The notes: generated by a model from the letters alone, not told the origin. 64,000 bases of DNA from Amycolatopsis deserti (GCF_014653945.1 NZ_BNAU01000001.1:434001-498000), one strand, 5' to 3'. Counted from the stretch's first letter, positions 1-8,427 are shown. Program-made: numbers and translations.

Positions 1-224
1 CCTCCGGCCTGCGCTACATCCTCAACCCGCCGGGGACCCCGGCGCGCATCCACCAGCACCTGGACATCGGCCAGGGCGAGGTGGACTGGGACGCCTTCTT
101 CGGCACGCTGCGCGAACTCGGCTTCGACGGGGTCGCCACGGTGTGCGTGTTCGCCTGGGAGGAACGCGCCGTCGAATCCTCCACTTTCATGCTCGAACGG
201 GTTACCAAGGAACTGACCGCCTAG
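1..224 (+). CDS. C-terminal part of a sugar phosphate isomerase/epimerase (5' end outside window)
   Basis: The reading frame is open from base 3 to a TAG at 222-224 and gives about 73 residues. The text has a [11 protein letters not shown] run followed by LRELGFDG. This is typical of the last strands of xylose-isomerase-like TIM barrels (IolE/IolH type), where the His and the later Glu bind a divalent metal. The transporter starts 15 bases downstream on the same strand, so the two are probably co-transcribed for catabolism of an imported sugar or inositol. The exact substrate cannot be read from this fragment. Confidence 0.75.
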   Translation, partial: SGLRYILNPPGTPARIHQHLDIGQGEVDWDAFFGTLRELGFDGVATVCVFAWEERAVESSTFMLERVTKELTA

Positions 225-238
225 AGGAAGAAACCCTC

Positions 239-1675
239 ATGTCACACGTCAAAGACGACGCACCATCCGGGCAGACCCTCCCCGAGGACCAGCGGGGGCC
301 GCACCAGCGGCGGCTCCGCCTGGTCACCGTGATCGCCACCTTCGGCGGGCTGCTGTTCGGTTACGACACGGGCGTGATCAACGGCGCCCTGCCCTACATG
401 CAGGCCGACCTCGGGCTCACCGCCCTGACCGAGGGGCTGGTGACGAGCTCGCTGCTGCTGGGCGCGGCGCTCGGCGCGGTGCTGGGCGGGCGGTTGTCCG
501 ACCGCCGCGGCCGCCGCCGCACCATCCTCGCGCTCGCGGTGGTCTTCCTCGTCGGCACGCTCGGCTGCACGTTCGCGCCGGACACCACGGTCATGGTGAT
601 CTCGCGGTTCGTGCTCGGCCTGGCCGTCGGCGGCGCGTCGGTCACCGTCCCGACCTACCTGGCCGAGGTGTCGCCGGCCGAGCGGCGCGGACGGCTGGTC
701 ACCCAGAACGAGCTGATGATCGTCAGCGGTCAGCTGCTCGCGTTCACCTTCAACGCGATCATCGGCAACGCCTTCGGCGAGAGCGGTGGCGTGTGGCGGT
801 GGATGCTGGTGCTGGCCACGCTGCCCGCGGTGGTGCTGTGGTTCGGGATGCTGGTCATGCCGGAGAGCCCGCGGTGGCTGGCCTCGCGGGAACGGTTCGG
901 CGACGCGCTCGCGGTGCTCAAGGACGTCCGCTCGGCGCGGCGCGCGGAGGCGGAGCTGGCCGAGGTGCGGCAGCTCGCGCTGGAGGACCGGCAGGCCAAG
1001 ACCGGCGGCTGGTCGGATCTGGCTACCCCGTGGATCCGGCGGCTCGTGCTCACCGGCGTGGGCATCGCGATCGTCCAGCAGATCACCGGCGTCAACTCGA
1101 TCATGTACTACGGCACGCAGATCCTCACCGACGCCGGGTTCTCCGCCAACGGCGCGCTGACCGCGAACATCGCCAACGGCGTGATCTCGGTGCTGGCCAC
1201 GTTCGCCGGGATCTGGCTGCTCGGGCGGGTCGACCGCAGGCCGATGCTGATCGCCGGGCAGATCGGCACCACCTCGGCGCTGCTGCTGATCGGGTTGTTC
1301 TCGCTGCTGCTGCCGGAGGGGATCGGGCGCGCGTTCGTCGTGCTGTCGCTGACGGTGACGTTCCTGGCGTTCCAGCAGGGCTCGATCTCGCCGGTGACGT
1401 GGTTGATGCTGTCCGAGATCTTCCCGCTCAAGCTGCGCGGGTTCGGGTTCGGGCTGTGCGCGCTGGTGTTGTGGCTGACCAACTTCGCGGTCGGGCTGCT
1501 GTTCCCGCTGCTGGTCGAGGCCATTCACATCTCGGGCACGTTCTTCCTGTTCGCCGCGCTCGGCGTCGGGGCGATCACGTTCGTGGCGAGGTTCGTGCCG
1601 GAGACCCGCGGCCGGTCGCTGGAGACGCTGGAGAAGGAACTGCGCACCCGCTACACGGGGACGGTGACGGCCTGA
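239..1675 (+). CDS. MFS sugar-porter family transporter (sugar or inositol:H+ symporter)
   Basis: A 478-residue inner membrane transporter with about 12 hydrophobic segments. Family signatures are visible: GYDTGVING near residue 40, GRLSDRRGRRR in the loop between helices 2 and 3, PESPRWL before the central loop, QQITGVN in helix 7, and PETRGRSLE at the C-terminus. Together these define the sugar porter family (XylE, GalP, IolT type). The ATG at 239 is preceded by AGAGGAAG. An earlier in-frame start at 143 would overlap the upstream isomerase and lacks a ribosome site. The isomerase neighbour suggests an inositol or pentose substrate, but that is inference. Confidence 0.9.
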   Translation: MSHVKDDAPSGQTLPEDQRGPHQRRLRLVTVIATFGGLLFGYDTGVINGALPYMQADLGLTALTEGLVTSSLLLGAALGAVLGGRLSDRRGRRRTILALAVVFLVGTLGCTFAPDTTVMVISRFVLGLAVGGASVTVPTYLAEVSPAERRGRLVTQNELMIVSGQLLAFTFNAIIGNAFGESGGVWRWMLVLATLPAVVLWFGMLVMPESPRWLASRERFGDALAVLKDVRSARRAEAELAEVRQLALEDRQAKTGGWSDLATPWIRRLVLTGVGIAIVQQITGVNSIMYYGTQILTDAGFSANGALTANIANGVISVLATFAGIWLLGRVDRRPMLIAGQIGTTSALLLIGLFSLLLPEGIGRAFVVLSLTVTFLAFQQGSISPVTWLMLSEIFPLKLRGFGFGLCALVLWLTNFAVGLLFPLLVEAIHISGTFFLFAALGVGAITFVARFVPETRGRSLETLEKELRTRYTGTVTA

Positions 1676-2031
1676 TGGCGGTGCTGGTCGCGGTGACCGA
1701 TTCGGACGAGGGCACCCTGGCGCTGGACACTGCGGTCGCCGAAGCCCGCCGCCGCGGGACCGGTCTGCTGGCCGCCAACCTGCGGCTGGCGCCGCTGGAC
1801 GTCGCGCACGTGCCAGGCGACGTCGAGACGACCGTGCTCGAGCGCGAGCCGGACGTCGAGGTGGGGCAGCACGTGCTCGGCCTGCTGGAACGCCACCGCG
1901 ACGAGGTGGATCTGCTGGTGATCGGCATGAAGCGGCGCAGCCCGGTGGGCAAGCTCGTGCTGGGCAGTCTCGCCCAGTTCCTGCTGCTCAACGCGGACGT
2001 GCCGGTCCTGGCGGTGAAGGTGCCCGCGTGA
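1675..2031 (+). CDS. Universal stress protein (UspA family), single short domain
   Basis: This 118-residue protein starts inside the stop codon of the transporter (TGATG), so it is probably translationally coupled to it. The N-terminus MAVLVAVTDSDEG and the C-terminal stretch IGMKRRSPVGKLVLGSLAQFLL...VPVLAVK match the Usp fold, including the G-x-x-G-K/L-x-x-G-S nucleotide-loop pattern (SPVGKLVLGS). It is shorter than the usual 140-150 residues because the middle helices are trimmed. It may tune or protect the transporter under stress. ATP binding is likely from the loop but not proven. Confidence 0.85.
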   Translation: MAVLVAVTDSDEGTLALDTAVAEARRRGTGLLAANLRLAPLDVAHVPGDVETTVLEREPDVEVGQHVLGLLERHRDEVDLLVIGMKRRSPVGKLVLGSLAQFLLLNADVPVLAVKVPA

Positions 2032-2036
2032 GGGAG

Positions 2037-2068
2037 CACCGGCCGGGGCGGGTGCGCCCCGGCCGGTG
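2037..2068. terminator. Strong hairpin terminator between convergent genes
   Basis: A perfect 14-base inverted repeat (2037-2050 and 2055-2068) with a four-base loop lies between the stops of the stress protein and the convergent monooxygenase-like gene. There is no T-tract, as is common in high-GC actinobacteria. It probably stops transcription from both sides. Confidence 0.8.
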
Positions 2069-2074
2069 GGTCCG

Positions 2075-2692
2075 TCAGGCCATCTCGGGGACGCGCAGGT
2101 GCGCCAGGGCCAGTTCGAACTCGGCCACCTCCAGGATCTCCACGCCGGCTTCCTCGGCGCCGCGCGAGCGCAGCGCGTCGGCCCGGTTGCGGGTGCTCGC
2201 CATGTTCTCGCGGTTGTCGTAGGTCACCGAGGAGACGGCGATGCCGGCCTCGCGGTCGATCATCAGGCTGGCGCTGCAGAACCCGTCGAGGCGCTCCAGC
2301 TCGGGCAGCAGGCCCATGCGGTAGGTGTCGATGGCGCGTTCGAGCTCCTGGAAGCGGGTCCAGGTGACGCGGCAGCAGGCGCCCTCGGGCGCGGGGCGGG
2401 TGCGGTGCAGCACCGCGATCTCCCATTCGTCGACCTGGGCGCGGTTGCCGCCCATCACCTCCGCGGCGTGGTCGCGCAGCGGGCGCACCCGGTCCGCGCT
2501 GTCCCGCATCGCCTCCCGCGACTCCCACGAGGTGGTGGCGATACAGCGCCCGGAGTCGCGGTCGACGAGCATCGACAAGCCGACGCAACCGGGCATGTTC
2601 ATCAGCTCCGGCATGACCTCGTCACGCATGTGGGCGATGCCGGCGTCGATGGTGTCCTGGTGAGCTTGCACCGTGGTGGAACGCGCGAACAC
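2075..2692 (-). CDS. Tandem antibiotic biosynthesis monooxygenase-like (dimeric alpha/beta barrel) protein
   Basis: About 205 residues with two related halves. Each half has a strand, an aromatic or acidic helix (HMRDEVMPELMNMPGCVGLSML; TYRMGLLPELERLDGFCSASLM), a D-R-E/D-S/A-G turn, then a SxTxWESRE or SVTYDNREN strand. This is the ABM/ferredoxin-like dimeric barrel pattern duplicated in one chain. Members include small heme-degrading or quinone-forming oxygenases and many of unknown role. I chose the GTG at 2692 because GGAGAGG sits 8-10 bases before it. A TTG at 2779 would add an Arg-rich, unsupported extension. The gene stands alone between terminator-like sequence and a lipoprotein gene. 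Confidence 0.7.
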   Translation of the reverse strand: MFARSTTVQAHQDTIDAGIAHMRDEVMPELMNMPGCVGLSMLVDRDSGRCIATTSWESREAMRDSADRVRPLRDHAAEVMGGNRAQVDEWEIAVLHRTRPAPEGACCRVTWTRFQELERAIDTYRMGLLPELERLDGFCSASLMIDREAGIAVSSVTYDNRENMASTRNRADALRSRGAEEAGVEILEVAEFELALAHLRVPEMA

Positions 2693-2786
2693 GCCTTCCA
2701 CCCCCTCTCCGGTCGAGGCGGCGTCCCGGCGGCGCCGCCGGTAGCCCTCCACCTTGCGCCGGAGCGCGGGTGAGCGCAACAGGGGG

Positions 2787-4469
2787 CTAGTCGACGATGT
2801 ACCACTGCCCGCCGCGGTATTCGAGGACCGCGTCGCCGAGGTCGTTTTCCGTGAAGGGCGTGTCCGCGCGCACCGCCGTCGCCGGGATCTCCATCCGCCC
2901 GGCGGTTTCGGTCACCCGGGCCCGGTCGACCGTCGCCGTGCGCAGGGCTCGCTTCTGCGCCGGCGAGATCATCTGGAAGGTGATCGGGATCGTCTGCTCG
3001 CACGGCCCGAAGCCCTGGTCCTCGGCCTTCTTCGCAGCGGGGCCGGCGATCTCGCACACCACCGCGAGGTCCTCCCGGCCCACCGCGTGCAGGAACTCCT
3101 CGTAACGCCGGATGCCGTCGGACGCCGACGGAGCCGACGACGTGGGCGGGGCCGACGACGCTGACGGTGGCGGGCTGTCCTGCTTGCGGTACAGCGTGGC
3201 GGACGCGGTCGCACCGCCGCCGGTGTAGGTCATCTTCAGCGCCTCGCCGTCCCGGTGGAGCGTCATCGTGCCCTCGGTGACGCAGTTGCCGGCGTCCTTC
3301 TCGAGGATCCTTTCGCGCAGCTCCAGCTCCTGCGGGGTCGCGCCGGTCAGCCGGAGGATCCCGCTGCAGGCCAGGTGCGGATCCGGATCCGTCCAGGTCG
3401 TGCGGTACTCGACCGGGTTCGACTCGCCGTCCAGGACCACCCGCATGTGGTACGGGCGCGTCGCCGGGGACTGCTCGACCGGGTCCCGCGTCTCCCAGGT
3501 GCCCGCGAACCCGTCCGGCAGCCGGGCGGGGACGGCGCAGCGGCGGTCGGTGAACACGTCGGCCAGCTCCCGTCCCGGGTAGGGGCCGGCCGGCCCGGAG
3601 AAGCCGGGCACGAGCGATTGCGCGCCCCACGCGCCGCGGTAGCCGTACCACGGCTCGCCCTCGAGCGCGCGCGGTTGCGTGTTCCACAGGTCGCCCTGCG
3701 ACGTCCAGTCGAAGGTGGCGCCGGAGACGTGCCAGCCCTTCGACGGGTACGACGCGTGCGACCCCTTCGCCGAGTACACGACGGGGTGCCCGTCCTCGTG
3801 GTCCAGCTCCGGCCAGGGCACCGAGCACGGGGCGGCGCCGTGGCCGAAGAAGGTCACCGCGACCGGTTCGCCGTGCCGCAGCTGGACGGCAACGCGCTCC
3901 CAGTCGCCCTCGTGCGTGTTGCCGACCGGGGTGCCGGCGGGCCGGAGTTCGTTGCGGCCGTAGAAGAACCAGTACACGTACGCGGAGCGCTCGTCGTCGG
4001 CGCGGTGGTGCTCCCAGTACATCGGCGGGGGAGCGTCGTCGGGCTGGACGCCGTCCGGCGCGTCGAGGTAGAACCCGCCGTCGGAGTCCGGCGAGACCTC
4101 CTCGCCGGAGTGGCGGGCACAGGGGAACAGCGGCTTGCCCGGCGAAGGCACAGCGGGGTCGGCGTCCTTGTGGTGCTTGTAGACGGGACCGCGGAGGGCG
4201 CCGGGTTCGACCGGGTCGGCCACCGGTTCGCGGTCGGCGCAGTCGTCGTGCTCGTACCGCAGCACCGACTGCCGGATGTACGCGGTCGCGTCCATCGGCG
4301 TGAACCGCTCGTCACCGGCGAGCCACACCCGCGGCGCGAACTGCAGCGCGGTGGGTTCGTCCGCGCGCGCCGGCGTGGGCGCGGTCTGCTCCTTGGGCCC
4401 CGGGTCGTGGTCCTGGCAGGCCGTCAGCAACGTCATGGCCAGCAGGGCCACCCCCAGCAACGCGCGCAT
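2787..4469 (-). CDS. Lipoprotein with Vps62-like domain
   Basis: About 560 residues, starting MRALLGVALLAMTLLTAC: a signal peptide ending in a lipobox Cys, so the protein is anchored on the outer face of the membrane. The first part (roughly residues 35-270) holds motifs seen in the Vps62/DUF946 family: LQFAPRVWL, YWFFYGRNE, THEGDWERV, YSAKGSHASYP. A second region has lipoprotein-like beta structure. A Ser/Pro-rich linker then leads to a 120-residue C-terminal domain with a Cys pair. The ATG at 4469 gives a proper signal peptide; a TTG at 4487 adds only six residues. The biochemical function of bacterial Vps62-like proteins is not established. Confidence 0.7.
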   Translation of the reverse strand: MRALLGVALLAMTLLTACQDHDPGPKEQTAPTPARADEPTALQFAPRVWLAGDERFTPMDATAYIRQSVLRYEHDDCADREPVADPVEPGALRGPVYKHHKDADPAVPSPGKPLFPCARHSGEEVSPDSDGGFYLDAPDGVQPDDAPPPMYWEHHRADDERSAYVYWFFYGRNELRPAGTPVGNTHEGDWERVAVQLRHGEPVAVTFFGHGAAPCSVPWPELDHEDGHPVVYSAKGSHASYPSKGWHVSGATFDWTSQGDLWNTQPRALEGEPWYGYRGAWGAQSLVPGFSGPAGPYPGRELADVFTDRRCAVPARLPDGFAGTWETRDPVEQSPATRPYHMRVVLDGESNPVEYRTTWTDPDPHLACSGILRLTGATPQELELRERILEKDAGNCVTEGTMTLHRDGEALKMTYTGGGATASATLYRKQDSPPPSASSAPPTSSAPSASDGIRRYEEFLHAVGREDLAVVCEIAGPAAKKAEDQGFGPCEQTIPITFQMISPAQKRALRTATVDRARVTETAGRMEIPATAVRADTPFTENDLGDAVLEYRGGQWYIVD

Positions 4470-4542
4470 TTGGAGGACTGTACGCAACGGACGCCGCCCG
4501 CGTGGCCGTTTCCCCGGATCTCCTCCGTCGGTGATTGTTTTT

Positions 4543-4561
4543 CCGGTTCCGGCGGAACCGG
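4543..4561. promoter_or_regulatory. Inverted repeat in a divergent promoter region
   Basis: CCGGTTCC, a three-base spacer and GGAACCGG form a perfect palindrome about 47 bases before the start of the secretion-type operon. It follows a run of T residues. It could be an operator or part of a 5' leader hairpin, and no cognate regulator is adjacent. Confidence 0.4.
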
Positions 4562-4607
4562 GTCAGCGGCTGTCGCATCGAACCGGCACTTCGACGAGGA
4601 GGTCACC

Positions 4608-4973
4608 GTGGCTGAACTGCCCGATCACGAATCCCAGCCGGGAACCGGCTTCGACGTGGTACCCGGCTCGCTGGCGAGGGCCGCGACAGGGCTGAGCGAA
4701 GCGTCCGACACCTGGCGGGACGCACGCGAACTGCTGCTGGGTAGCGACCTGCGCCTGGACTGGCTGGGCGCGCTCGCCCGGCGCAGCGCGTCCATTTCGG
4801 ACGGTGTCCGGTCCTATCAGGACGCCGTCGCGGAGGTGCGGCTGAACCTGGCCCGGGGAGCGACCGTGCTGGCGGAGTCCGAGCTGACGCTCAAGCAGAT
4901 CGCCGGCGTCTACGCCCACGTCGACGAGGAGTACGCCTCGGCGTTCGGGTACCGGAGGGGATCGCGTGGCTGA
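4608..4973 (+). CDS. EspC/WXG100-like small secretion-type protein
   Basis: A 121-residue, helix-rich protein starting at GTG with GAGGAGG eight bases upstream. The pattern FDVVPGSLARAATGLSEAS...DTWRDAR, a central turn and a second long helix resembles EspC/ESX-associated helical-hairpin proteins. The C-terminus has YAHVD, matching the YxxxD/E type VII secretion signal after a helical hairpin. It overlaps the next gene by eight bases, giving tight coupling. No EccC-type ATPase or membrane components lie in the window, so a secretion machine elsewhere would be needed. Export is inferred. Confidence 0.6.
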   Translation: MAELPDHESQPGTGFDVVPGSLARAATGLSEASDTWRDARELLLGSDLRLDWLGALARRSASISDGVRSYQDAVAEVRLNLARGATVLAESELTLKQIAGVYAHVDEEYASAFGYRRGSRG

Positions 4974-5955
4974 GCCGAGCCTGCCGCTGGCGTTCGACGT
5001 GGTGATCGTGTGCGCGGAGAGCACGGGTTACGACGAGCTGGCCGACCTGTTGCGGACCGCGCCGGACTGGGAGCCGCGAACCGCGGCGCTCGACGCGCTG
5101 GCGGAGCTGTGGGGCGACGAGCTGGGCCGGCGGTTCGCCGACTGCAAGAACCAGCTGGAGACCGTGAAGAGCGAGGTCAAGCACGTGTGGGCCGGGGACG
5201 CCGCGTACGCGTTCGCCCGGCACGTCGACGACACCCTGGCCCGGCACGCGGAGTACCAGGCCGCGGCCGGGCAGGTCGCCGTCGCCCTCGGCCGGGTGAA
5301 CAAGGCGATGGCCACCTGCGCGGCGGATTGCCACGGCGCCGTCAACGACGCCGCGGCCGCGATCATGAGCGCCGGCCTGCTCGGCGTCGCCGGGTTCGCT
5401 TCGGGCACCGCGCCGGTGTCGGTCACCGGCGCGGTGCTCACGATCATGGCCACCCTGTCCGGAAAGGTGGCGCAGATCCAGGCGATCGTCGAGCGCGACG
5501 CCGGCGCCGCGCTCGCCGAACTCCGCGAGGCGTGCAACACCCTGGCGCAGCTCACCCTGCCCCCGGCGATGGCCGAATCGCTGAAGGACCCCGCGCACTG
5601 GCTGCCGAAGCCGTACGGCAGCACCGTCCTCGCCAAGGTGCCGCCCGGCTTCGGCGAGCATCTCGCGCAGGTCAGCGCGGACCATTTCGGCAAGGACGTG
5701 AGCGCCGCGGCGCTGCGCCGGTTCGAAGCCGGCTTCGACCTCGACGGGGACGGCCTGGAGGAGGACGAGTACCTGGCGGCCGCCGAGGCGATCAGCGGGT
5801 ACGCCGACGACATCGAGCTGGACGGCTCACCGGTTCCGGCGCCGGCGGCCAAGGTCACCGAGGAACCGGTGGTGGGGCCGCCGCCCCTGGAGATGCCGGG
5901 CGCGCAGCCGGTGGCGCCGCCGCCGCTGGCCGTCCCGCGGGTGGGGGGCGAGTGA
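4966..5955 (+). CDS. WXG-like helical protein with acidic calcium-loop-like C-terminal region
   Basis: A 329-residue protein starting at GTG 4966 with GGAGGGG upstream. Residues about 60-150 form long helices with a central VWAG (WxG) turn, as in type VII secretion substrates of the WXG/LXG kind. This is followed by a hydrophobic Gly/Ala-rich stretch (IMSAGLLGVAGFASGTAPVS). Near residue 255 is DLDGDGLEEDEY, an EF-hand-like acidic loop one residue shorter than the canonical loop. The tail is Pro-rich. Its place between an EspC-like and a YbaB-like gene suggests one secreted effector or partner set. Function is unknown. Confidence 0.6.
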   Translation: MAEPSLPLAFDVVIVCAESTGYDELADLLRTAPDWEPRTAALDALAELWGDELGRRFADCKNQLETVKSEVKHVWAGDAAYAFARHVDDTLARHAEYQAAAGQVAVALGRVNKAMATCAADCHGAVNDAAAAIMSAGLLGVAGFASGTAPVSVTGAVLTIMATLSGKVAQIQAIVERDAGAALAELREACNTLAQLTLPPAMAESLKDPAHWLPKPYGSTVLAKVPPGFGEHLAQVSADHFGKDVSAAALRRFEAGFDLDGDGLEEDEYLAAAEAISGYADDIELDGSPVPAPAAKVTEEPVVGPPPLEMPGAQPVAPPPLAVPRVGGE

Positions 5956-6215
5956 TGCCGGAGTTCCTATCGGTGGCCGGGCTCAGCCGCGAACTCGACA
6001 CCCACCGCACGAGCGCCCTGCGCGGAGCCGTCCGGGCCGAAGTGGACGGTCACGGCAACCTGGTCGGCCTCGAACTGGACGCGGTCGCGGTGCGCGGCGC
6101 TCACCCGCAGGTGCTGGGTGGCGAGATCGTGCGTGCGGTCGCCGCCGCCCGCGCCGCCGCGAGCGAGCGCCGGCGGCGGGCGCTGGCCTCGGTGCTACCG
6201 GGGATGCCGTCGTGA
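5955..6215 (+). CDS. YbaB/EbfC-like small protein
   Basis: An 86-residue protein whose ATG overlaps the previous stop (TGATG). The central strand-turn pattern RAEVDGHGNLVGLELD and the following helix (GGEIVRAVAAARAAASER) match the YbaB/EbfC nucleoid-associated fold. Variants of this fold are often encoded beside type VII secretion substrates in actinobacteria. It may act as a DNA-binding or chaperone-like partner of its neighbours. Strong coupling with genes on both sides supports one operon. Confidence 0.6.
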   Translation: MPEFLSVAGLSRELDTHRTSALRGAVRAEVDGHGNLVGLELDAVAVRGAHPQVLGGEIVRAVAAARAAASERRRRALASVLPGMPS

Positions 6216-6625
6216 CGGGTTTCGACGCGCTGGCTCGCGAGTCCGACGAGCGCCTGCGCGAGATGGCCCGCGCCGCCGCCGACCGCGCCCGGGCGACGGT
6301 CACCGCGGCGATCGACGGGGGATTCGGGGAGGTGCTGGTCGGCGGGACCGGCGTCCTCCTCGACGTGCGGCTCGAGGCGGCGCGTCTGCGGTCGGTGCCG
6401 GCGGCGCGGCTGGCCGAGGCGGTGGCGGACGCGATCCGGCGGGCCGAGCGCGAGCTGTCCGCACCGCCGGCTGAGGTGGCGCGGCCGCGGCGCGGGCGCC
6501 GTCCGTCCCCGGACGAGCCGGAGGAGTTGTTCACCGGCCTGGCCGACGAGCACCGGCGCCGCGCGGCGCGCGAGCGCGTGTCGTGCTGCCCGCACTGCGG
6601 TGGAGCGCTGCCGGTTCAGGATTGA
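6212..6625 (+). CDS. YbaB-like protein with C-terminal zinc-ribbon knuckle
   Basis: A 137-residue protein starting at a GTG that overlaps the preceding TGA by four bases. The middle (VLVGGTGVLLDVRLEA...RLAEAVADAIRRAERELS) repeats the YbaB-like strand-helix pattern of the gene before it. It then carries a charged linker and a CCPHCGG knuckle near the C-terminus, which may bind zinc together with nearby residues. The last ten bases overlap the 3' end of the convergent SRPBCC gene. It looks like a diverged tandem paralogue of the upstream gene. The function is unknown. Confidence 0.55.
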   Translation: MTGFDALARESDERLREMARAAADRARATVTAAIDGGFGEVLVGGTGVLLDVRLEAARLRSVPAARLAEAVADAIRRAERELSAPPAEVARPRRGRRPSPDEPEELFTGLADEHRRRAARERVSCCPHCGGALPVQD

Positions 6626-7074
6626 CCCGGCTGCGCCTCCAGGCGCTGCTTGAGCTGGTCCAGCCGCACGGGCAGGTCCTTGCGCGTGTTCCGGCGCGCC
6701 AGGACGGCGAGGACCTTGCCGACGCCGTGGCCTTCGAAGCCGATGCCGTACTCGACGTGCGTGCCCGTGCCGCCCGGCGCGAACGTGACGTCGACGTGCG
6801 CCCGGACCGGGCCGTCGATCCCGCGCACCGCGTAGTGCCGATCGGGCTCGTAGGCCGTGACCTCCCAGCCGATCGTCCGGTCGGCTCCCATCACGTGGCG
6901 GACCTCGTGCCCGCGCGTGCCGACGGTGACGTGCGCCGGATCGTCGAAGCCCGCCGTGCGGACATCGGGCTGCCAGTCCGGCAGGTGGGCGGCGTCGGTG
7001 ACGTAGCCGAACACCTCGTGCGGGCTGCGGGCGATGTCCACGGTGGCGACGGTCCTACCGGAGGTGCCTGTCAT
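6616..7074 (-). CDS. SRPBCC (START-like) family protein
   Basis: A 152-residue protein with the N-terminal strand-helix signature TVDIARSPHEVFGYVTDAAHLPDWQPDV of polyketide-cyclase/dehydrase-like SRPBCC proteins, a FAPGGTGTHVEY strand and a C-terminal helix. These proteins enclose a hydrophobic ligand, often a lipid or aromatic compound. ATG 7074 has AAAGGAG nine bases upstream. It lies 68 bases after the LuxR-type regulator on the same strand and may be co-transcribed with it. The ligand is unknown. Confidence 0.8.
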   Translation of the reverse strand: MTGTSGRTVATVDIARSPHEVFGYVTDAAHLPDWQPDVRTAGFDDPAHVTVGTRGHEVRHVMGADRTIGWEVTAYEPDRHYAVRGIDGPVRAHVDVTFAPGGTGTHVEYGIGFEGHGVGKVLAVLARRNTRKDLPVRLDQLKQRLEAQPGQS

Positions 7075-7142
7075 GACCCAACTCCTTTCGCGGGTCCGCG
7101 AGCCTCGAGGGTAGGCCGGTCCGGCGGCGCCGCGGAAGGGAC

Positions 7143-8396
7143 TCAGGTGTGCGCCGGCACCCCGATGCCCGCGCTCAGCGCCAGCGCCGCCGCCTCGCCG
7201 CGGGAGCTCACCTCCAGCTTCTGCAGCACCCCGGTGACGTGGAACTTCACCGTGCTCTCCGTGACGCCCAGCTCCGCCGCGATCGCCTTGTTGCGTTTGC
7301 CCTGCGCGAGCAGCGTCAGCACCTCCCGCTCGCGGCGGTTGAGGTTCGTCAGCCGCGTCTCGCCCGAGGACTCGGCCGGCGGGGCGAGCGGCAGCGAGAT
7401 CGTGACGCGGCTGCCCCAGCCCGGGGCCGCGTCGATGTCCACCGTCGCGCCCAGCGTGCGGGCCCGGCCCTGCAGGCCGCGGCGCAGCGCGTCCACGTCC
7501 AGCTCCCCGGACCCCTGGTCCCGTACGTCGACCACCAGCCCGGCGCCGTCGCCGGACCAGGCGATCCGCAGGCGCGTCAGCCCGGGCTGGGCGGTGAACG
7601 CCAGCACCGCGGTCCGCGTCATCGCCCGGGCGGCGTGCGCGATCTCGCCCGGCAGCGACCCGCCGGCCGGGGCGACGAACTCGATCGGCGCCTCGTGGTG
7701 GCGCAGCATCTGCCGGATGTCGGCGCGCAGCCGGGCGAACGCCTCCGGTGCGGGCTCCTCGGACAGCGCCTGCTCCGACTTCCGCGCCGACCGCAGCGCC
7801 AGCAACGCCGCCGACGCCGAGTCCGCCGCCGCCAGCCGGGCCCGGCCGTCGTCCAGCGCGCTGGACCGCAGCGTGGTCAGGATCGCCACCAGCGCCGCCT
7901 CGTGCGCGGCCGCCATCTCGGCGATCGTCCGCTCCCGCTCGCTGGAGGCAGCGCGCGACTCGGCCAGGTAGTCGGGGCTGGCCTGCGCGACCTGCTGGCT
8001 GATCGAGGTCGCCACCAGCCCGAAGATCGCCGCCAGCAGCTCCGGTTCGGGCAGCCGCCGCCGCGCCGCGCGGGGGACGAGCACCAGCAGCGTGCCGGCC
8101 GGGTCCCGCACCACCCACACCCTCCGCGGCGCGCCCGCGATCGACGCGGTCGTGCTCACCGGACGGCCGGGCTCGACCGCCGCCTTCAGCTCCTCCAGCT
8201 CACCGATGGTGACCTTGTTGATCATCTCCGTCGCGCCGGCCACCTTGCGCGGCCGCCCGGTGCACTCCCGGGTGAAGATGACCAGCGCGGTGTGCGGCCA
8301 CCGCTCGGCCAGCAATCGCGACAGGCGGCGGGCGATCTCGTGCAACGGCCCGTCCACGACCTCCCGCAGCGCCACCAGGCCCGACACGGCATCCAT
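7143..8396 (-). CDS. Regulator fusing a degenerate histidine-kinase-type ATPase domain to a LuxR HTH
   Basis: A 417-residue cytoplasmic protein. Residues 1-140 look like a GAF-type sensor. A helical segment follows (about 145-235). Residues about 255-345 resemble a NarL-family HATPase (DVRDQGSGELD; GWGSRVTISLPL), but the N-box reads RTAVLAFTA and lacks the usual Asn and His. Residues 355-415 are a clear LuxR helix-turn-helix (LNRREREVLTLLAQGKRNKAIAAELGVTESTVKFHV). No receiver domain or phospho-acceptor Asp is present. It is divergent from the mycothiol formaldehyde dehydrogenase gene and probably controls it. The sensed signal is unknown. Confidence 0.8.
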   Translation of the reverse strand: MDAVSGLVALREVVDGPLHEIARRLSRLLAERWPHTALVIFTRECTGRPRKVAGATEMINKVTIGELEELKAAVEPGRPVSTTASIAGAPRRVWVVRDPAGTLLVLVPRAARRRLPEPELLAAIFGLVATSISQQVAQASPDYLAESRAASSERERTIAEMAAAHEAALVAILTTLRSSALDDGRARLAAADSASAALLALRSARKSEQALSEEPAPEAFARLRADIRQMLRHHEAPIEFVAPAGGSLPGEIAHAARAMTRTAVLAFTAQPGLTRLRIAWSGDGAGLVVDVRDQGSGELDVDALRRGLQGRARTLGATVDIDAAPGWGSRVTISLPLAPPAESSGETRLTNLNRREREVLTLLAQGKRNKAIAAELGVTESTVKFHVTGVLQKLEVSSRGEAAALALSAGIGVPAHT

Positions 8397-8427
8397 CCGG
8401 CCACTCTAACCGGAGGTCGAGGTTTTA

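Noticed and set aside
4966..5955. True EF-hand calcium protein
   Set aside because: The acidic loop DLDGDGLEEDEY is one residue short of the canonical 12-residue spacing to the final acidic ligand, so calcium binding cannot be asserted.
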